A stretch of 64,000 nucleotides of DNA, from NCBI GenBank assembly GCA_016721185.1, contig JADKIP010000015.1, positions 412,501 through 476,500 of the forward strand, given 5' to 3'. The DNA comes from Candidatus Dechloromonas phosphorivorans (GTDB lineage: Bacteria > Pseudomonadota > Gammaproteobacteria > Burkholderiales > Rhodocyclaceae). Below, one piece after another: positions 8,306 to 15,789 of this stretch; within the stretch, counting starts at the first letter, position 1, and each line of letters begins with the position of its first letter. The notes beneath the pieces were generated by a model that saw only the letters and a program-made list of their open reading frames with translations, had not been told where the DNA came from and did not search any database. A program made the position numbers and the translations under genes.

Positions 8306-9295
8306 ATGAGTTACGCACACTACATCAAGGAAATTGGTCGCGGCGCTGAAGGGGCGCGCAATTTGTCGCGGGACGACGCATGCCAGCTCTACGCGGCCAT
8401 GCTTGATGGTGGCGTACCCGACCTTGAGTTGGGTGCCATCATTTTGGGCCTGCGGGTCAAAGGTGAGTCGCTCGATGAAATGCTCGGTTTTTTGTCAGCC
8501 GTCGATCAACGTACCAACCGCCTCGATATGCCACAAGGGCGGGTGCGTCCCGTCGTTTTGCCGACCTATAACGGGGCGCGCAAGGAAGCCAATCTGACCC
8601 CGCTACTGGCGCTGCTTCTCCAGCGCTTTGGCGTGCCGGTGCTGGTGCATGGTTTGCTCGAAGGATTTGGCCGGGTGACCTCCGGTTTGATTTTCAGGGA
8701 ATTGGGCATCATGCCGATGGCCTCATCCCTGCAAGCAGAGGCCATGCTGACCGAGCAAGGGCTGGCTTTTCTGCCGCTGACGGCGCTTTGTCCCGGTATC
8801 CATAATCTGCTGACCTTGCGCAGCCGAATGGGCGTCCGTAACAGTGCACACAGCCTGGTGAAATTGCTCAATCCGTTTCATGGTGAGGCGGTGTTGGTGG
8901 CACCAGCCACCCATCCCGACTTCATTGAATTAATGCGCGGTATTCTGGTTGACCGTGGCGAACGCGGCCTGGTGATGCGCGGGACCGAAGGTGAGCCGTT
9001 TGCCAATCCGAAGCGGCGGCCACGCCTCGAGTATGTTCATGACGGCAGGGTTGATATTCTGTTTGAGGCTGAGCACGAAAGCCTGCGGTCATTGCCTGAT
9101 CTTCCTGATGCGGCGGATGCGGTGAGTACGGCCAAGTGGATTCGTCGGGTGATGGACAAGGAAATTGCACTACCCAAGCCGATAGCCAATCAGCTCGCTT
9201 GCTGTCTCTACGCCAGCGGCTACGCCGAAGACTTCAATCAAGCCAAAGCCATTGTCGCCGTAGAGGCAACAGGGCTTCTGGTCGGTGGGAATTAG
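8306..9295 (+). CDS. ybiB: YbiB-like protein of the anthranilate phosphoribosyltransferase (TrpD2) fold
   Basis: A 329-residue protein with the glycosyltransferase family 3 fold of TrpD: an N-terminal helical bundle (about residues 1-75), then the alpha/beta domain. The glycine-rich phosphoribosyl-binding motif of true TrpD is not preserved, so it is probably not a tryptophan enzyme. E. coli YbiB/TrpD2 binds nucleic acid; the role here is unknown. The SD GAGAGGAG and the 18-bp gap after nasA indicate one operon. My recollection is that this pairing with nasA recurs in betaproteobacteria. Confidence 0.75.
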   Translation: MSYAHYIKEIGRGAEGARNLSRDDACQLYAAMLDGGVPDLELGAIILGLRVKGESLDEMLGFLSAVDQRTNRLDMPQGRVRPVVLPTYNGARKEANLTPLLALLLQRFGVPVLVHGLLEGFGRVTSGLIFRELGIMPMASSLQAEAMLTEQGLAFLPLTALCPGIHNLLTLRSRMGVRNSAHSLVKLLNPFHGEAVLVAPATHPDFIELMRGILVDRGERGLVMRGTEGEPFANPKRRPRLEYVHDGRVDILFEAEHESLRSLPDLPDAADAVSTAKWIRRVMDKEIALPKPIANQLACCLYASGYAEDFNQAKAIVAVEATGLLVGGN

Positions 9296-9346
9296 TAGGA
9301 AAGAAGCCGCACCAAGGAAAGAATCCGCACCGGCTTGGATGTTTAT

Positions 9347-9363
9347 GCCCAAGTTTGGTGCGT
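9347..9363 (+). promoter_or_regulatory. Possible NtrC-binding site upstream of nirB
   Basis: TGCCCA-N5-GGTGCG resembles the NtrC consensus TGCACY-N5-GGTGCA (right half 5 of 6, left half 4 of 6). Its centre is about 87 bp upstream of the predicted sigma-54 start. Weak on its own; the position makes it plausible. Confidence 0.35.
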
Positions 9364-9414
9364 GACTGCTGCGGTCAAACCGCAAAAAACCCCAAAAATC
9401 AAGTAGATAAGTTG

Positions 9415-9432
9415 CTGGCACGCCGATTGCAA
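9415..9432 (+). promoter_or_regulatory. Sigma-54 promoter of nirBD
   Basis: CTGGCAC-GCCGA-TTGCAA is close to a perfect match to the -24/-12 consensus, with exact spacing. The predicted start is near 9442, giving a leader of ~100 nt before nirB that contains the two RNA structures described separately. Confidence 0.88.
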
Positions 9433-9457
9433 TACGTTGTGCAGTGCAGCGAAAAAA

Positions 9458-9524
9458 CCGCCAATGATGGCGGCCAAATGGCAAAGACGTCATGCGCTGA
9501 TGTGAAATTTGCACCCTAGGGTGC
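9458..9524 (+). promoter_or_regulatory. nirB leader hairpins, candidate ANTAR (NasT) target
   Basis: CCGCC-AATGAT-GGCGG (9458-9473) forms a 5-bp stem with a six-base loop having A at position 1 and G at position 4, the loop signature of ANTAR-binding RNAs. Further down, 9511-9524 is a perfect 14-bp palindrome (GCACCCTAGGGTGC) just before the ribosome-binding site. I do not see a convincing partner hexaloop or a T-tract, so the mechanism here is less clear than in the nrtA leader. Confidence 0.45.
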
Positions 9525-9544
9525 GCGCAACGTTGGAGTCACAA

Positions 9545-12067
9545 ATGAGCAAACCTCGTCTCGTCCTGATCGGCAACGGCATGGCCGGTGTCCGTACTGT
9601 CGAAGAACTGCTGAAGATCAAGCCGGATCACTACGACATCACCATCTTCGGTGCCGAACCGCATCCGAATTACAACCGTATCCTGCTTTCACCCGTGCTG
9701 GCTGGCGAAATGACCATTTCCGAGATCGTCCTCAACGAGCTCGACTGGTACAAGGAAAAGGGCATCAAGCTGCATACAGGCAAGCAGATCGCCAAGATCG
9801 ACCGCGTCAAGCGCAAGGTCATCGCCGAAGACGGCACGGAAGAGGAATACGACCGCCTGCTGATTGCCACCGGTTCGACCCCATTCATGCTGCCGATTCC
9901 CGGCAACGACCTGCCCGGCGTCATCGGTTATCGCGACATCAAGGATACCGACGAGATGATCGAAGCCGCCAAACTGCACAAGCATGCGGTGGTGATCGGC
10001 GGCGGCCTGCTCGGCCTTGAAGCCGCCAACGGCCTGAAGCTGCGCGGTATGGATGTGACTGTCGTGCACCTCGGCCCGTGGCTGCTTGAGCGTCAGCTCG
10101 ACGAAATCGCCGGCAAGATGCTGCAGAAGTCACTGGAAGACAAGGGGCTGAAATTCCTGCTGCAAAAGCAGACCGAGATGCTGATTCAAGGCGAATCCGG
10201 CCGCGTTGCCGCCATCCGTTTCAAGGACGGCATGCAGATTCCGGCCGACCTCGTCGTCATGGCCGCCGGTATCCGCCCGAACTACGCATTGGCTGAATCC
10301 TCCGGCATCTACTGCAACCGCGGCATTGTGGTGAACGACACCATGCAGACCTACGACCCGAAGGTTTACGCCGTCGGCGAGTGCGTCACGCACCGCGGCA
10401 TTGCCTACGGTCTGGTCGCGCCGTTGTTCGAACAGGCCAAGGTGGCGGCCAATCATCTGGCTGGCTACGGTATCGGCCGTTACACCGGCTCTGTGACCTC
10501 GACCAAGCTCAAAGTCACCGGTATCGACCTCTTCTCAGCCGGTAACTACATGGGCGGCGAGGGCACTGAGGAAATCGTCCTCAACGACCCCTATGGCGGC
10601 GTGTACAAAAAGCTGGTCATCAAGGACAGCAAGCTGGTCGGCGGCGTCATGTACGGCGATACGGCCGACGGCCCGTGGTACTTCCAGTTGCTCAAGGACG
10701 GCCGCGATATTCACGACATTCGCGATCAGCTGATTTTCGGCCAGTCGCTGGTCGGTGACGTTGGGCACGCCGGCAACAGCAAGGCGGCCTCGATGGCTGA
10801 CAGCGCCGAGGTTTGCGGCTGTAACGGTATCACCAAGGGCGCCATCGTTCAGGCCATCAAGGCCAAGGGATTGTTCACGCTGGACGAGGTCAAGAAGCAC
10901 ACCAAGGCGGCTTCTTCCTGCGGCTCCTGTGCCGGCCTGGTTGAGCAAATTCTCGCGTCGACCATCGGCGGCGCCTACACCCCGGCCGCTTCCGACAAGA
11001 AGCCGGTTTGTGGCTGTACCGACCATTCGCACAAGCAGGTTCGTGATGCCATCCTGAATCAGCATTTGACCAACAAGGAAGCCGTCTTCAAGGCGCTGGA
11101 GTGGAAAACCCCGAACGGCTGCGACAAATGCCGCCCGGCGGTGAACTATTACCTGATTTCGACCTGGCCGCATGAAGCCAAGGATGATCCGCAATCGCGT
11201 TTCATCAATGAACGCGCCCACGCCAACATTCAGAAGGACGGCACCTACTCGGTGGTTCCCCGTATGTGGGGCGGCTTGACGACGCCGAACGAACTGCGCG
11301 CCATTGCTGACGCAGCAGAAAAATACAACGTCCCGACGGTGAAGGTCACCGGCGGTCAGCGTATCGACCTGCTGGGCGTCAAGAAGGACGACCTGCCGAA
11401 AATGTGGGCCGACCTCAACGCGGCCGGCATGGTTTCCGGCCACGCCTACGGCAAGTCAATCCGTACCGTGAAGACCTGTGTTGGCATGGAGCACTGCCGC
11501 TTTGGCACGCAGCTCGCCATGTCGATGGGCGTCAAGCTGGAAAAGATGCTGTTCGATATGTACGCCCCACACAAGGTCAAACTGGCTGTTTCCGGATGCC
11601 CGCGTAACTGTGCCGAAGCAGGTATCAAGGACGTCGGCATCATCGGTGTCGATTCCGGCTACGAAATCTATATTGCCGGCAACGGCGGTATCAAGACCGA
11701 AGTTGCCCAGTTCCTGTGCAAGGTGAATTCGGACGAGGAGGTCATGGAATATTCCGGCGCCTTCCTGCAACTCTACCGCCTTGAAGGCTGGTATCTGGAG
11801 CGCACCTGCCATTACCTGGAGCGCGTTGGCATGGATTACATCAAGGGCAAGATTCTTGAAGACGAAGAAGGCCGCAAGGCGCTCTACGCCAGCCTGCTCG
11901 ACTCACTGAAGGATGCCAAGGATCCGTGGGCAACCTCCCGCGAACCGGAAGCGATCAAGCAGTTCGAGACGATCACGATCTGGGACCACACCGTCATTCC
12001 GTCGCAGGTCACCCCGCTTGGGCGGGGTGACCTAGCCAGACATCGCATGAAAAGGAATAAAAAATGA
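9545..12067 (+). CDS. nirB: Nitrite reductase (NADH) large subunit
   Basis: An 840-residue cytoplasmic enzyme reducing nitrite to ammonium with NADH. Domains in order: FAD/NAD(P)-binding (GNGMAGVRTVEELL at the start), BFD-type [2Fe-2S] domains with Cys pairs (VCGCNG...SCGSCAG, and a second VCGC...CDKCRPAVNYY), then the sulfite/nitrite-reductase half with sirohaem/[4Fe-4S] ligands in TCVGMEHCRFG and SGCPRNCAEAG. The ATG at 9545 is preferred over an upstream in-frame ATG at 9509 because GGAG sits 7 bp before it. The last ~20 residues read through a GC hairpin and look unusual, and the stop overlaps the nirD start (ATGA). Confidence 0.95.
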   Translation: MSKPRLVLIGNGMAGVRTVEELLKIKPDHYDITIFGAEPHPNYNRILLSPVLAGEMTISEIVLNELDWYKEKGIKLHTGKQIAKIDRVKRKVIAEDGTEEEYDRLLIATGSTPFMLPIPGNDLPGVIGYRDIKDTDEMIEAAKLHKHAVVIGGGLLGLEAANGLKLRGMDVTVVHLGPWLLERQLDEIAGKMLQKSLEDKGLKFLLQKQTEMLIQGESGRVAAIRFKDGMQIPADLVVMAAGIRPNYALAESSGIYCNRGIVVNDTMQTYDPKVYAVGECVTHRGIAYGLVAPLFEQAKVAANHLAGYGIGRYTGSVTSTKLKVTGIDLFSAGNYMGGEGTEEIVLNDPYGGVYKKLVIKDSKLVGGVMYGDTADGPWYFQLLKDGRDIHDIRDQLIFGQSLVGDVGHAGNSKAASMADSAEVCGCNGITKGAIVQAIKAKGLFTLDEVKKHTKAASSCGSCAGLVEQILASTIGGAYTPAASDKKPVCGCTDHSHKQVRDAILNQHLTNKEAVFKALEWKTPNGCDKCRPAVNYYLISTWPHEAKDDPQSRFINERAHANIQKDGTYSVVPRMWGGLTTPNELRAIADAAEKYNVPTVKVTGGQRIDLLGVKKDDLPKMWADLNAAGMVSGHAYGKSIRTVKTCVGMEHCRFGTQLAMSMGVKLEKMLFDMYAPHKVKLAVSGCPRNCAEAGIKDVGIIGVDSGYEIYIAGNGGIKTEVAQFLCKVNSDEEVMEYSGAFLQLYRLEGWYLERTCHYLERVGMDYIKGKILEDEEGRKALYASLLDSLKDAKDPWATSREPEAIKQFETITIWDHTVIPSQVTPLGRGDLARHRMKRNKK
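12006..12033 (+). other. 12-bp GC-rich hairpin inside the 3' end of nirB
   Basis: AGGTCACCCCGC (12006-12017) and GCGGGGTGACCT (12022-12033) are perfectly complementary around a 4-nt loop. It lies within the nirB coding sequence 30 bp before nirD, with no T-tract, so it fits an RNA-stability or processing element better than a terminator. Confidence 0.65.
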
Positions 12068-12375
12068 GCAACTGGAAACTAATTTGCCCGCTGGTAGATA
12101 TCCCGAAACTTGGCTCGCGCATCGTCAAGCCGGCCAACGGTGGCGACATCGCCATCTTCCGCACGGCCGATGATGAAGTGTTCGCCATGCACGACAAATG
12201 TCCGCACAAAGGCGGCCCGCTGTCGCAGGGCATCGTTCATGGCAAGCGCGTCACCTGCCCGCTGCATGGCTGGAATATTGGTCTTGAGGATGGTCATGCC
12301 GTCGCACCGGATGTCGGCTCCTGCACCAAATTTCAAGTCAAGCTCGAAAACGGTCAGGTTTACCTCGCCGTTTGA
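12064..12375 (+). CDS. nirD: Nitrite reductase (NADH) small subunit
   Basis: A 103-residue Rieske-type protein. The [2Fe-2S] ligands appear as C-x-H in CPHKGGPLSQG (about residues 46-56) and C-x2-H in CPLHGW (about 67-72). NirD pairs with NirB in assimilatory nitrite reduction. Its ATG overlaps the nirB stop, so translation is coupled. Length is normal for NirD. Confidence 0.95.
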   Translation: MSNWKLICPLVDIPKLGSRIVKPANGGDIAIFRTADDEVFAMHDKCPHKGGPLSQGIVHGKRVTCPLHGWNIGLEDGHAVAPDVGSCTKFQVKLENGQVYLAV

Positions 12376-12415
12376 GCAAAAACAAAAACGATAAATTTAA
12401 ACAAAGAGGGAAATC

Positions 12416-13224
12416 ATGGCTTATCTAGCACCTACCGAATTCGTCACCAAAATGATCGATGCCGGTGAATCAAAAATCTTCATGTCCACCCGTGACACGC
12501 TGATCCGCGCCTTCATGGCCGGCGCCATCCTCAATCTTGCCGCAGCCTTTGCTGTCACTGTCACGGTGCAGACCGGCCTGCCGCTGGTCGGCGCCATCCT
12601 CTTCCCGGTTGGCTTCATTCTGCTTTACCTGCTCGGCTTCGATCTGCTGACTGGGGTGTTCACGCTCTGCCCGCTGGCCCTGATCGACAAGCGCCCGGGC
12701 GTCACGATGAAGGGGATCCTGCGCACCTGGGGGCTGGTATTTGCCGGCAACTTTGCCGGCTCGCTGACGGTCGCTGTGCTGATGGTGATCGTCTGGACTT
12801 TCGGTTTCTCGGAGGCCCCCAGTGCCGTGGCGCAAAGATTGGTTCCATCGGTGAGGGTCGTACCGTGGGCTATGCGGCGCACGGTGCGGCCGGCATGCTG
12901 ACCATCTTTACTCGTGGCGTGCTGTGCAACTGGATGGTGTCAACTGGCGTTGTCTGCGCGATGATTTGTACCAATGTCTCGGGCAAGATCATGGCCATGT
13001 GGATGCCGATCATGGTCTTCTTCTACATGGGGTTTGAGCACTCCGTCGTCAATATGTTCCTCTTTCCTACCGGTTTGATGATGGGCGGTAACTTCACGAT
13101 CATGGATTACCTGATCTGGAACGAACTCCCAACTGCGCTGGGCAATCTCGTTGGTGGTCTGTTTTTCGTTGGTCTGACGATGTATTCGACGCACGTCCGT
13201 ACGGCACCGAAACGCGCTCGCTGA
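12416..13224 (+). pseudogene. nirC: Formate/nitrite transporter NirC, one frameshift
   Basis: A FNT-family nitrite channel of ~270 residues split over two frames. The first frame runs from MAYLAPTEFVTKMIDAGESK to about residue 140 and the second resumes at GYAAHGAAGMLTIFTRGVLCNW. Restoring one A in the AAA run at 12834-12836 joins them seamlessly (GSIGEGRTVGYAAHG), so either one base was lost in the sequence or the gene is broken. Several hydrophobic segments and the FNT motif region (GVLCNWMVSTG) are present. It follows nirD by 40 bp and ends at a strong terminator, completing nirBDC. Confidence 0.85.
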
Positions 13225-13246
13225 TCGACCAGGATTGACTCATCGG

Positions 13247-13274
13247 GCTCCCGGCCATGCGGCCGGGAGCTTTT
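13247..13274 (+). terminator. Rho-independent terminator after nirC
   Basis: GCTCCCGGCC (13247-13256) and GGCCGGGAGC (13261-13270) form a perfect 10-bp stem with loop ATGC, followed by TTTT. The ATG in the loop is therefore not the start of the downstream kinase gene. Confidence 0.88.
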
Positions 13275-13298
13275 CCATTTCAGGGCAAGGGTATCGGC

Positions 13299-15029
13299 AT
13301 GGGCCAGCATCTCAGGATTTCGGTTGGACAATTTTCGGACAAGGGGCGCAAGGAGCTCAATCAGGATTTCCATGGCGTGCTGGTGCCGGATGGGCCGCAA
13401 CTGGGTAGCAAAGGCATTGCCATCGCGCTGGCTGACGGCATCAGTAGCAGCGATGTCAGCCAGGAGGCAGCGCAGGCAGCGGTGACCAGCTTTCTTGAAG
13501 ATTATTACTGCACCTCGGATGCCTGGTCGGTCAAAACCTCGGCCGAGCATGTGCTGGTCGCCACCAATTCCTGGCTTTATACGCAAACTCAGCAGAGCCA
13601 GCACCGATACAACCGTGAGCGCGGCTACGTCTGCACCTTCAGCGGCATCATCATCAAATCGCGCACGGCGCACCTGTTCCATGTCGGCGATGCTCGTATT
13701 TACCGCCTGCGCGGCGCAGCACTTGAACAGTTGACCGAGGATCATCGCGTCCGCGTTTCATCGGCAAAGAGCTATCTGGCGCGCGCCATGGGGATGGACC
13801 GCAAAGTCGAAGTCGACTACCAGGCGATCCCGCTGGAGGAAGGCGAATTGCTGGTGCTGGCCACCGATGGCGTCTACGAATTTACTGACGCGGCCTACGT
13901 TGCAGCGGCTATCAAAAGCTGCACCGGCAATCTTGATCAGGCGGCGCAGGCCATTGTTGAAGAAGCCTTGAAGCGGGGTAGCGGCGACAACCTGACTGTC
14001 CAGATCGTCCGCGTCGACGAACTGCCCAGCCCCGAATCCAACGAAATGTACCGCCAGATTTCCGAGCTGCCCTTCCCGCCAGAACTCGATGCCCGGATGG
14101 ATTTTGACGGCTACCGGATCGTTCGCGAAATCAAGGGCAGCGCCCGCAGCCACATCTATCTCGCGGTCGACAGCGAAAGCGGCGAAAATGTCGTGATCAA
14201 GACGCCGTCCGTTGACCTGCAGGCCAATCCGGCCTATCTCGAACGCTTCCTGATGGAAGAGTGGATTGCCCGGCGCATCAACAGCCCGCATGTCCTCAAG
14301 CCATGCTCGCAAACGCGTAAACGCCACTTTATCTACGTCGTCACCGAATACATCGAAGGCCAGACCCTGGCCCAATGGATGATCGACAACCCCAAGCCCG
14401 ACCTGCCCACCGTGCGCGGCCTCATCGAGCAGATCGCCAAAGGCCTGCAAGCCTTCCACCGCCTCGAAATGGTCTATCAGGATCTGAAGCCGGACAACAT
14501 CATGATCGACAGCACCGGCACGGTGAAGATCATCGACTTCGGCGCGACACGGGTCGCCGGCGTCATGGAAATCGCCACGCCCATCGAACAGATCAACCTG
14601 CTCGGCTCAGCCGCCTACGCCGCACCGGAATACTTCCTCGGCGAAAACGGCTCGTCGCGCGCCGACATCTTCTCGCTCGGCGTCATCGCCTACCAGATGT
14701 TCTCCGGCAAGTTGCCGTATGGCGTCGAAGTCGCCAAATCGCGGACCAAGGCGGCGCAAAGAAAGCTCGCCTATCAAACCGTCCTTAACGAAGAGCGCGA
14801 AATTCCCGCCTGGATCGACGATGCCATCCGTAAAGCCGTCGAGCCAGACCCCTTCGAGCGTTACGAGGAACTCTCCGAGTTCATCTACGACCTCCATCAC
14901 CCGAACAACGAGTTCCTGAACAAGACCCGTCCACCGCTTATCGAACGTAACCCGGTGGTTTTCTGGAAGAGCGTTTCGTTTGTGCTGATGGTGGCGCTGC
15001 TCGGGGTGAGTGTGGTGCGCTTTCACTGA
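13299..15029 (+). CDS. PP2C-type phosphatase / Hanks-type Ser/Thr protein kinase fusion (first copy)
   Basis: A 576-residue protein with opposing activities in one chain. Residues ~1-245 are a PP2C phosphatase (NQDFHGVL, LADGISS, HVGDARIYRL, LATDGVYEF, GSGDNLTV motifs). Residues ~265-545 are a Hanks-type kinase: Lys in VVIKTPS, catalytic loop YQDLKPDNIMI (Tyr-Gln replaces His-Arg of HRD), and DFG in IIDFGATR. A single C-terminal membrane anchor (SVSFVLMVALLGVSVV) places both domains in the cytoplasm. It follows nirC, as a second copy follows narK. A kinase in the nitrate operon is, from memory, also seen in Pseudomonas aeruginosa. The substrate is unknown. Confidence 0.9.
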   Translation: MGQHLRISVGQFSDKGRKELNQDFHGVLVPDGPQLGSKGIAIALADGISSSDVSQEAAQAAVTSFLEDYYCTSDAWSVKTSAEHVLVATNSWLYTQTQQSQHRYNRERGYVCTFSGIIIKSRTAHLFHVGDARIYRLRGAALEQLTEDHRVRVSSAKSYLARAMGMDRKVEVDYQAIPLEEGELLVLATDGVYEFTDAAYVAAAIKSCTGNLDQAAQAIVEEALKRGSGDNLTVQIVRVDELPSPESNEMYRQISELPFPPELDARMDFDGYRIVREIKGSARSHIYLAVDSESGENVVIKTPSVDLQANPAYLERFLMEEWIARRINSPHVLKPCSQTRKRHFIYVVTEYIEGQTLAQWMIDNPKPDLPTVRGLIEQIAKGLQAFHRLEMVYQDLKPDNIMIDSTGTVKIIDFGATRVAGVMEIATPIEQINLLGSAAYAAPEYFLGENGSSRADIFSLGVIAYQMFSGKLPYGVEVAKSRTKAAQRKLAYQTVLNEEREIPAWIDDAIRKAVEPDPFERYEELSEFIYDLHHPNNEFLNKTRPPLIERNPVVFWKSVSFVLMVALLGVSVVRFH

Positions 15030-15089
15030 TAAGGCCGCCGGAAGCGGAAATGCTACGGTCAACCGAGAAAAGGGCTAAAAATGAAAATA

Positions 15090-15116
15090 GGCGCGGGTTA
15101 AGCCTGCGCCAATTTT
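15090..15116 (+). terminator. Terminator after the first PP2C/kinase gene
   Basis: GGCGCGGG (15090-15097) pairs with CCTGCGCC (15103-15110, one G-T pair), followed by AATTTTT. It marks the left boundary of the accessory block. Confidence 0.7.
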
Positions 15117-15150
15117 TCCGTCAAAGCATGGATTTCTCTGATCTTCGTAA

Positions 15151-15178
15151 TTGACAATGTACGGCATTGCCGTATTAT
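15151..15178 (+). promoter_or_regulatory. Promoter with embedded palindromic operator for the toxin-antitoxin pair
   Basis: TTGACA (15151-15156) and TATTAT (15173-15178) are spaced 16 bp. Between them is the inverted repeat TACGGCA-t-TGCCGTA (15160-15174), touching the -10 box: a textbook position for repression by the antitoxin. A start ~7 bp after the -10 box would coincide with the toxin ATG at 15185, so the mRNA could be leaderless. Confidence 0.75.
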
Positions 15179-15184
15179 TTGCGC

Positions 15185-15496
15185 ATGCATACCGTTGCTG
15201 AAACTGAGGTATTCCTGCGTTACGCTGCCTCAATTTGGTCCGAAAGCGAACGTCTCGAATTTATCGAGTGGATTGCCGCAAATCCGCTGGCCGGTGATGT
15301 TATTCCCGGGTCCGGTGGTTGCCGAAAGGTGAGATGGAGCCGCAGCGGGATGGGCAAGCGCGGCGGTGCGCGGGTGATTTACTTCAACGTGGTGGATGGC
15401 CGAATCTGGCTGCTGATTGCCTACGCAAAAGCCAAGTTTGACAACCTGCCAGCCGAGTTTCTATCCAAACTGAAAGCTGAGGTGGAACGTGGATAA
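15185..15496 (+). CDS. RelE/HigB-type toxin
   Basis: A 103-residue RelE/ParE-superfamily toxin, the group with the YAKAKFDNLP motif near the C-terminus and the central KVRWSRSGMGKRGGARVIYF strand pair. Members of this superfamily are mostly ribosome-dependent mRNA interferases. The toxin gene comes first, as in higBA. The ATG at 15185 was chosen because the only upstream Met lies inside the operator; no Shine-Dalgarno precedes it, consistent with a leaderless message. Its last codons overlap the antitoxin start. Confidence 0.85.
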   Translation: MHTVAETEVFLRYAASIWSESERLEFIEWIAANPLAGDVIPGSGGCRKVRWSRSGMGKRGGARVIYFNVVDGRIWLLIAYAKAKFDNLPAEFLSKLKAEVERG

Positions 15497-15767
15497 AGAA
15501 ATGGAACAATTCCAGAACGATCTGCTGGCATCCGTTCGCCAGATGAAAACCGGCAAGGCGGCACGGGTAACTGCCGTCGAAGTTTCGGCCGCAACCGAAG
15601 CGCGCAATCGTGTCGGCATGTCGCAAAGCGAGTTCGCCAAGTTGCTCGGCGTTTCGGTTCGTACTTTGCAGGATTGGGAACAGGGCCGCCGCGAACCCTC
15701 CGGTGCCGCGAAAACCCTGCTACGCATAGCGTCGCAGAATCCGGAGGCGGTCAAGGCGGCTGCTTGA
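15489..15767 (+). CDS. XRE-family helix-turn-helix antitoxin
   Basis: A protein of 92 residues from GTG 15489 (or 88 from ATG 15501). The C-terminal half is a helix-turn-helix (MSQSEFAKLLGVSVRTLQDW, about residues 44-63) of the NadS/HigA type. The N-terminal part should bind the toxin. GGTGG at 15480-15484 precedes the GTG, which overlaps the toxin stop by 8 bp and implies coupling. The protein probably represses the palindrome in its own promoter. An IS4-family element begins 22 bp after the stop, with its target duplication starting 10 bp after it. Confidence 0.87.
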   Translation: MDKEMEQFQNDLLASVRQMKTGKAARVTAVEVSAATEARNRVGMSQSEFAKLLGVSVRTLQDWEQGRREPSGAAKTLLRIASQNPEAVKAAA

Positions 15768-15776
15768 ATGAAATCC

Positions 15777-15789
15777 GTGGTCTGTCTCC
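15777..15789 (+). repeat. 13-bp target duplication, left of IS4-family copy A
   Basis: GTGGTCTGTCTCC here is repeated exactly at 17294-17306 on the other side of the element. This fits the 9-13 bp duplications of the IS4 family and fixes the ends of copy A. Confidence 0.85.

Noticed and set aside
10535..11443. 302-codon minus-strand frame opposite nirB
   Set aside because: Shadow of the highly conserved nirB coding strand.
13257..13298. Earlier start for the first PP2C/kinase gene
   Set aside because: That ATG is the loop of the nirC terminator.
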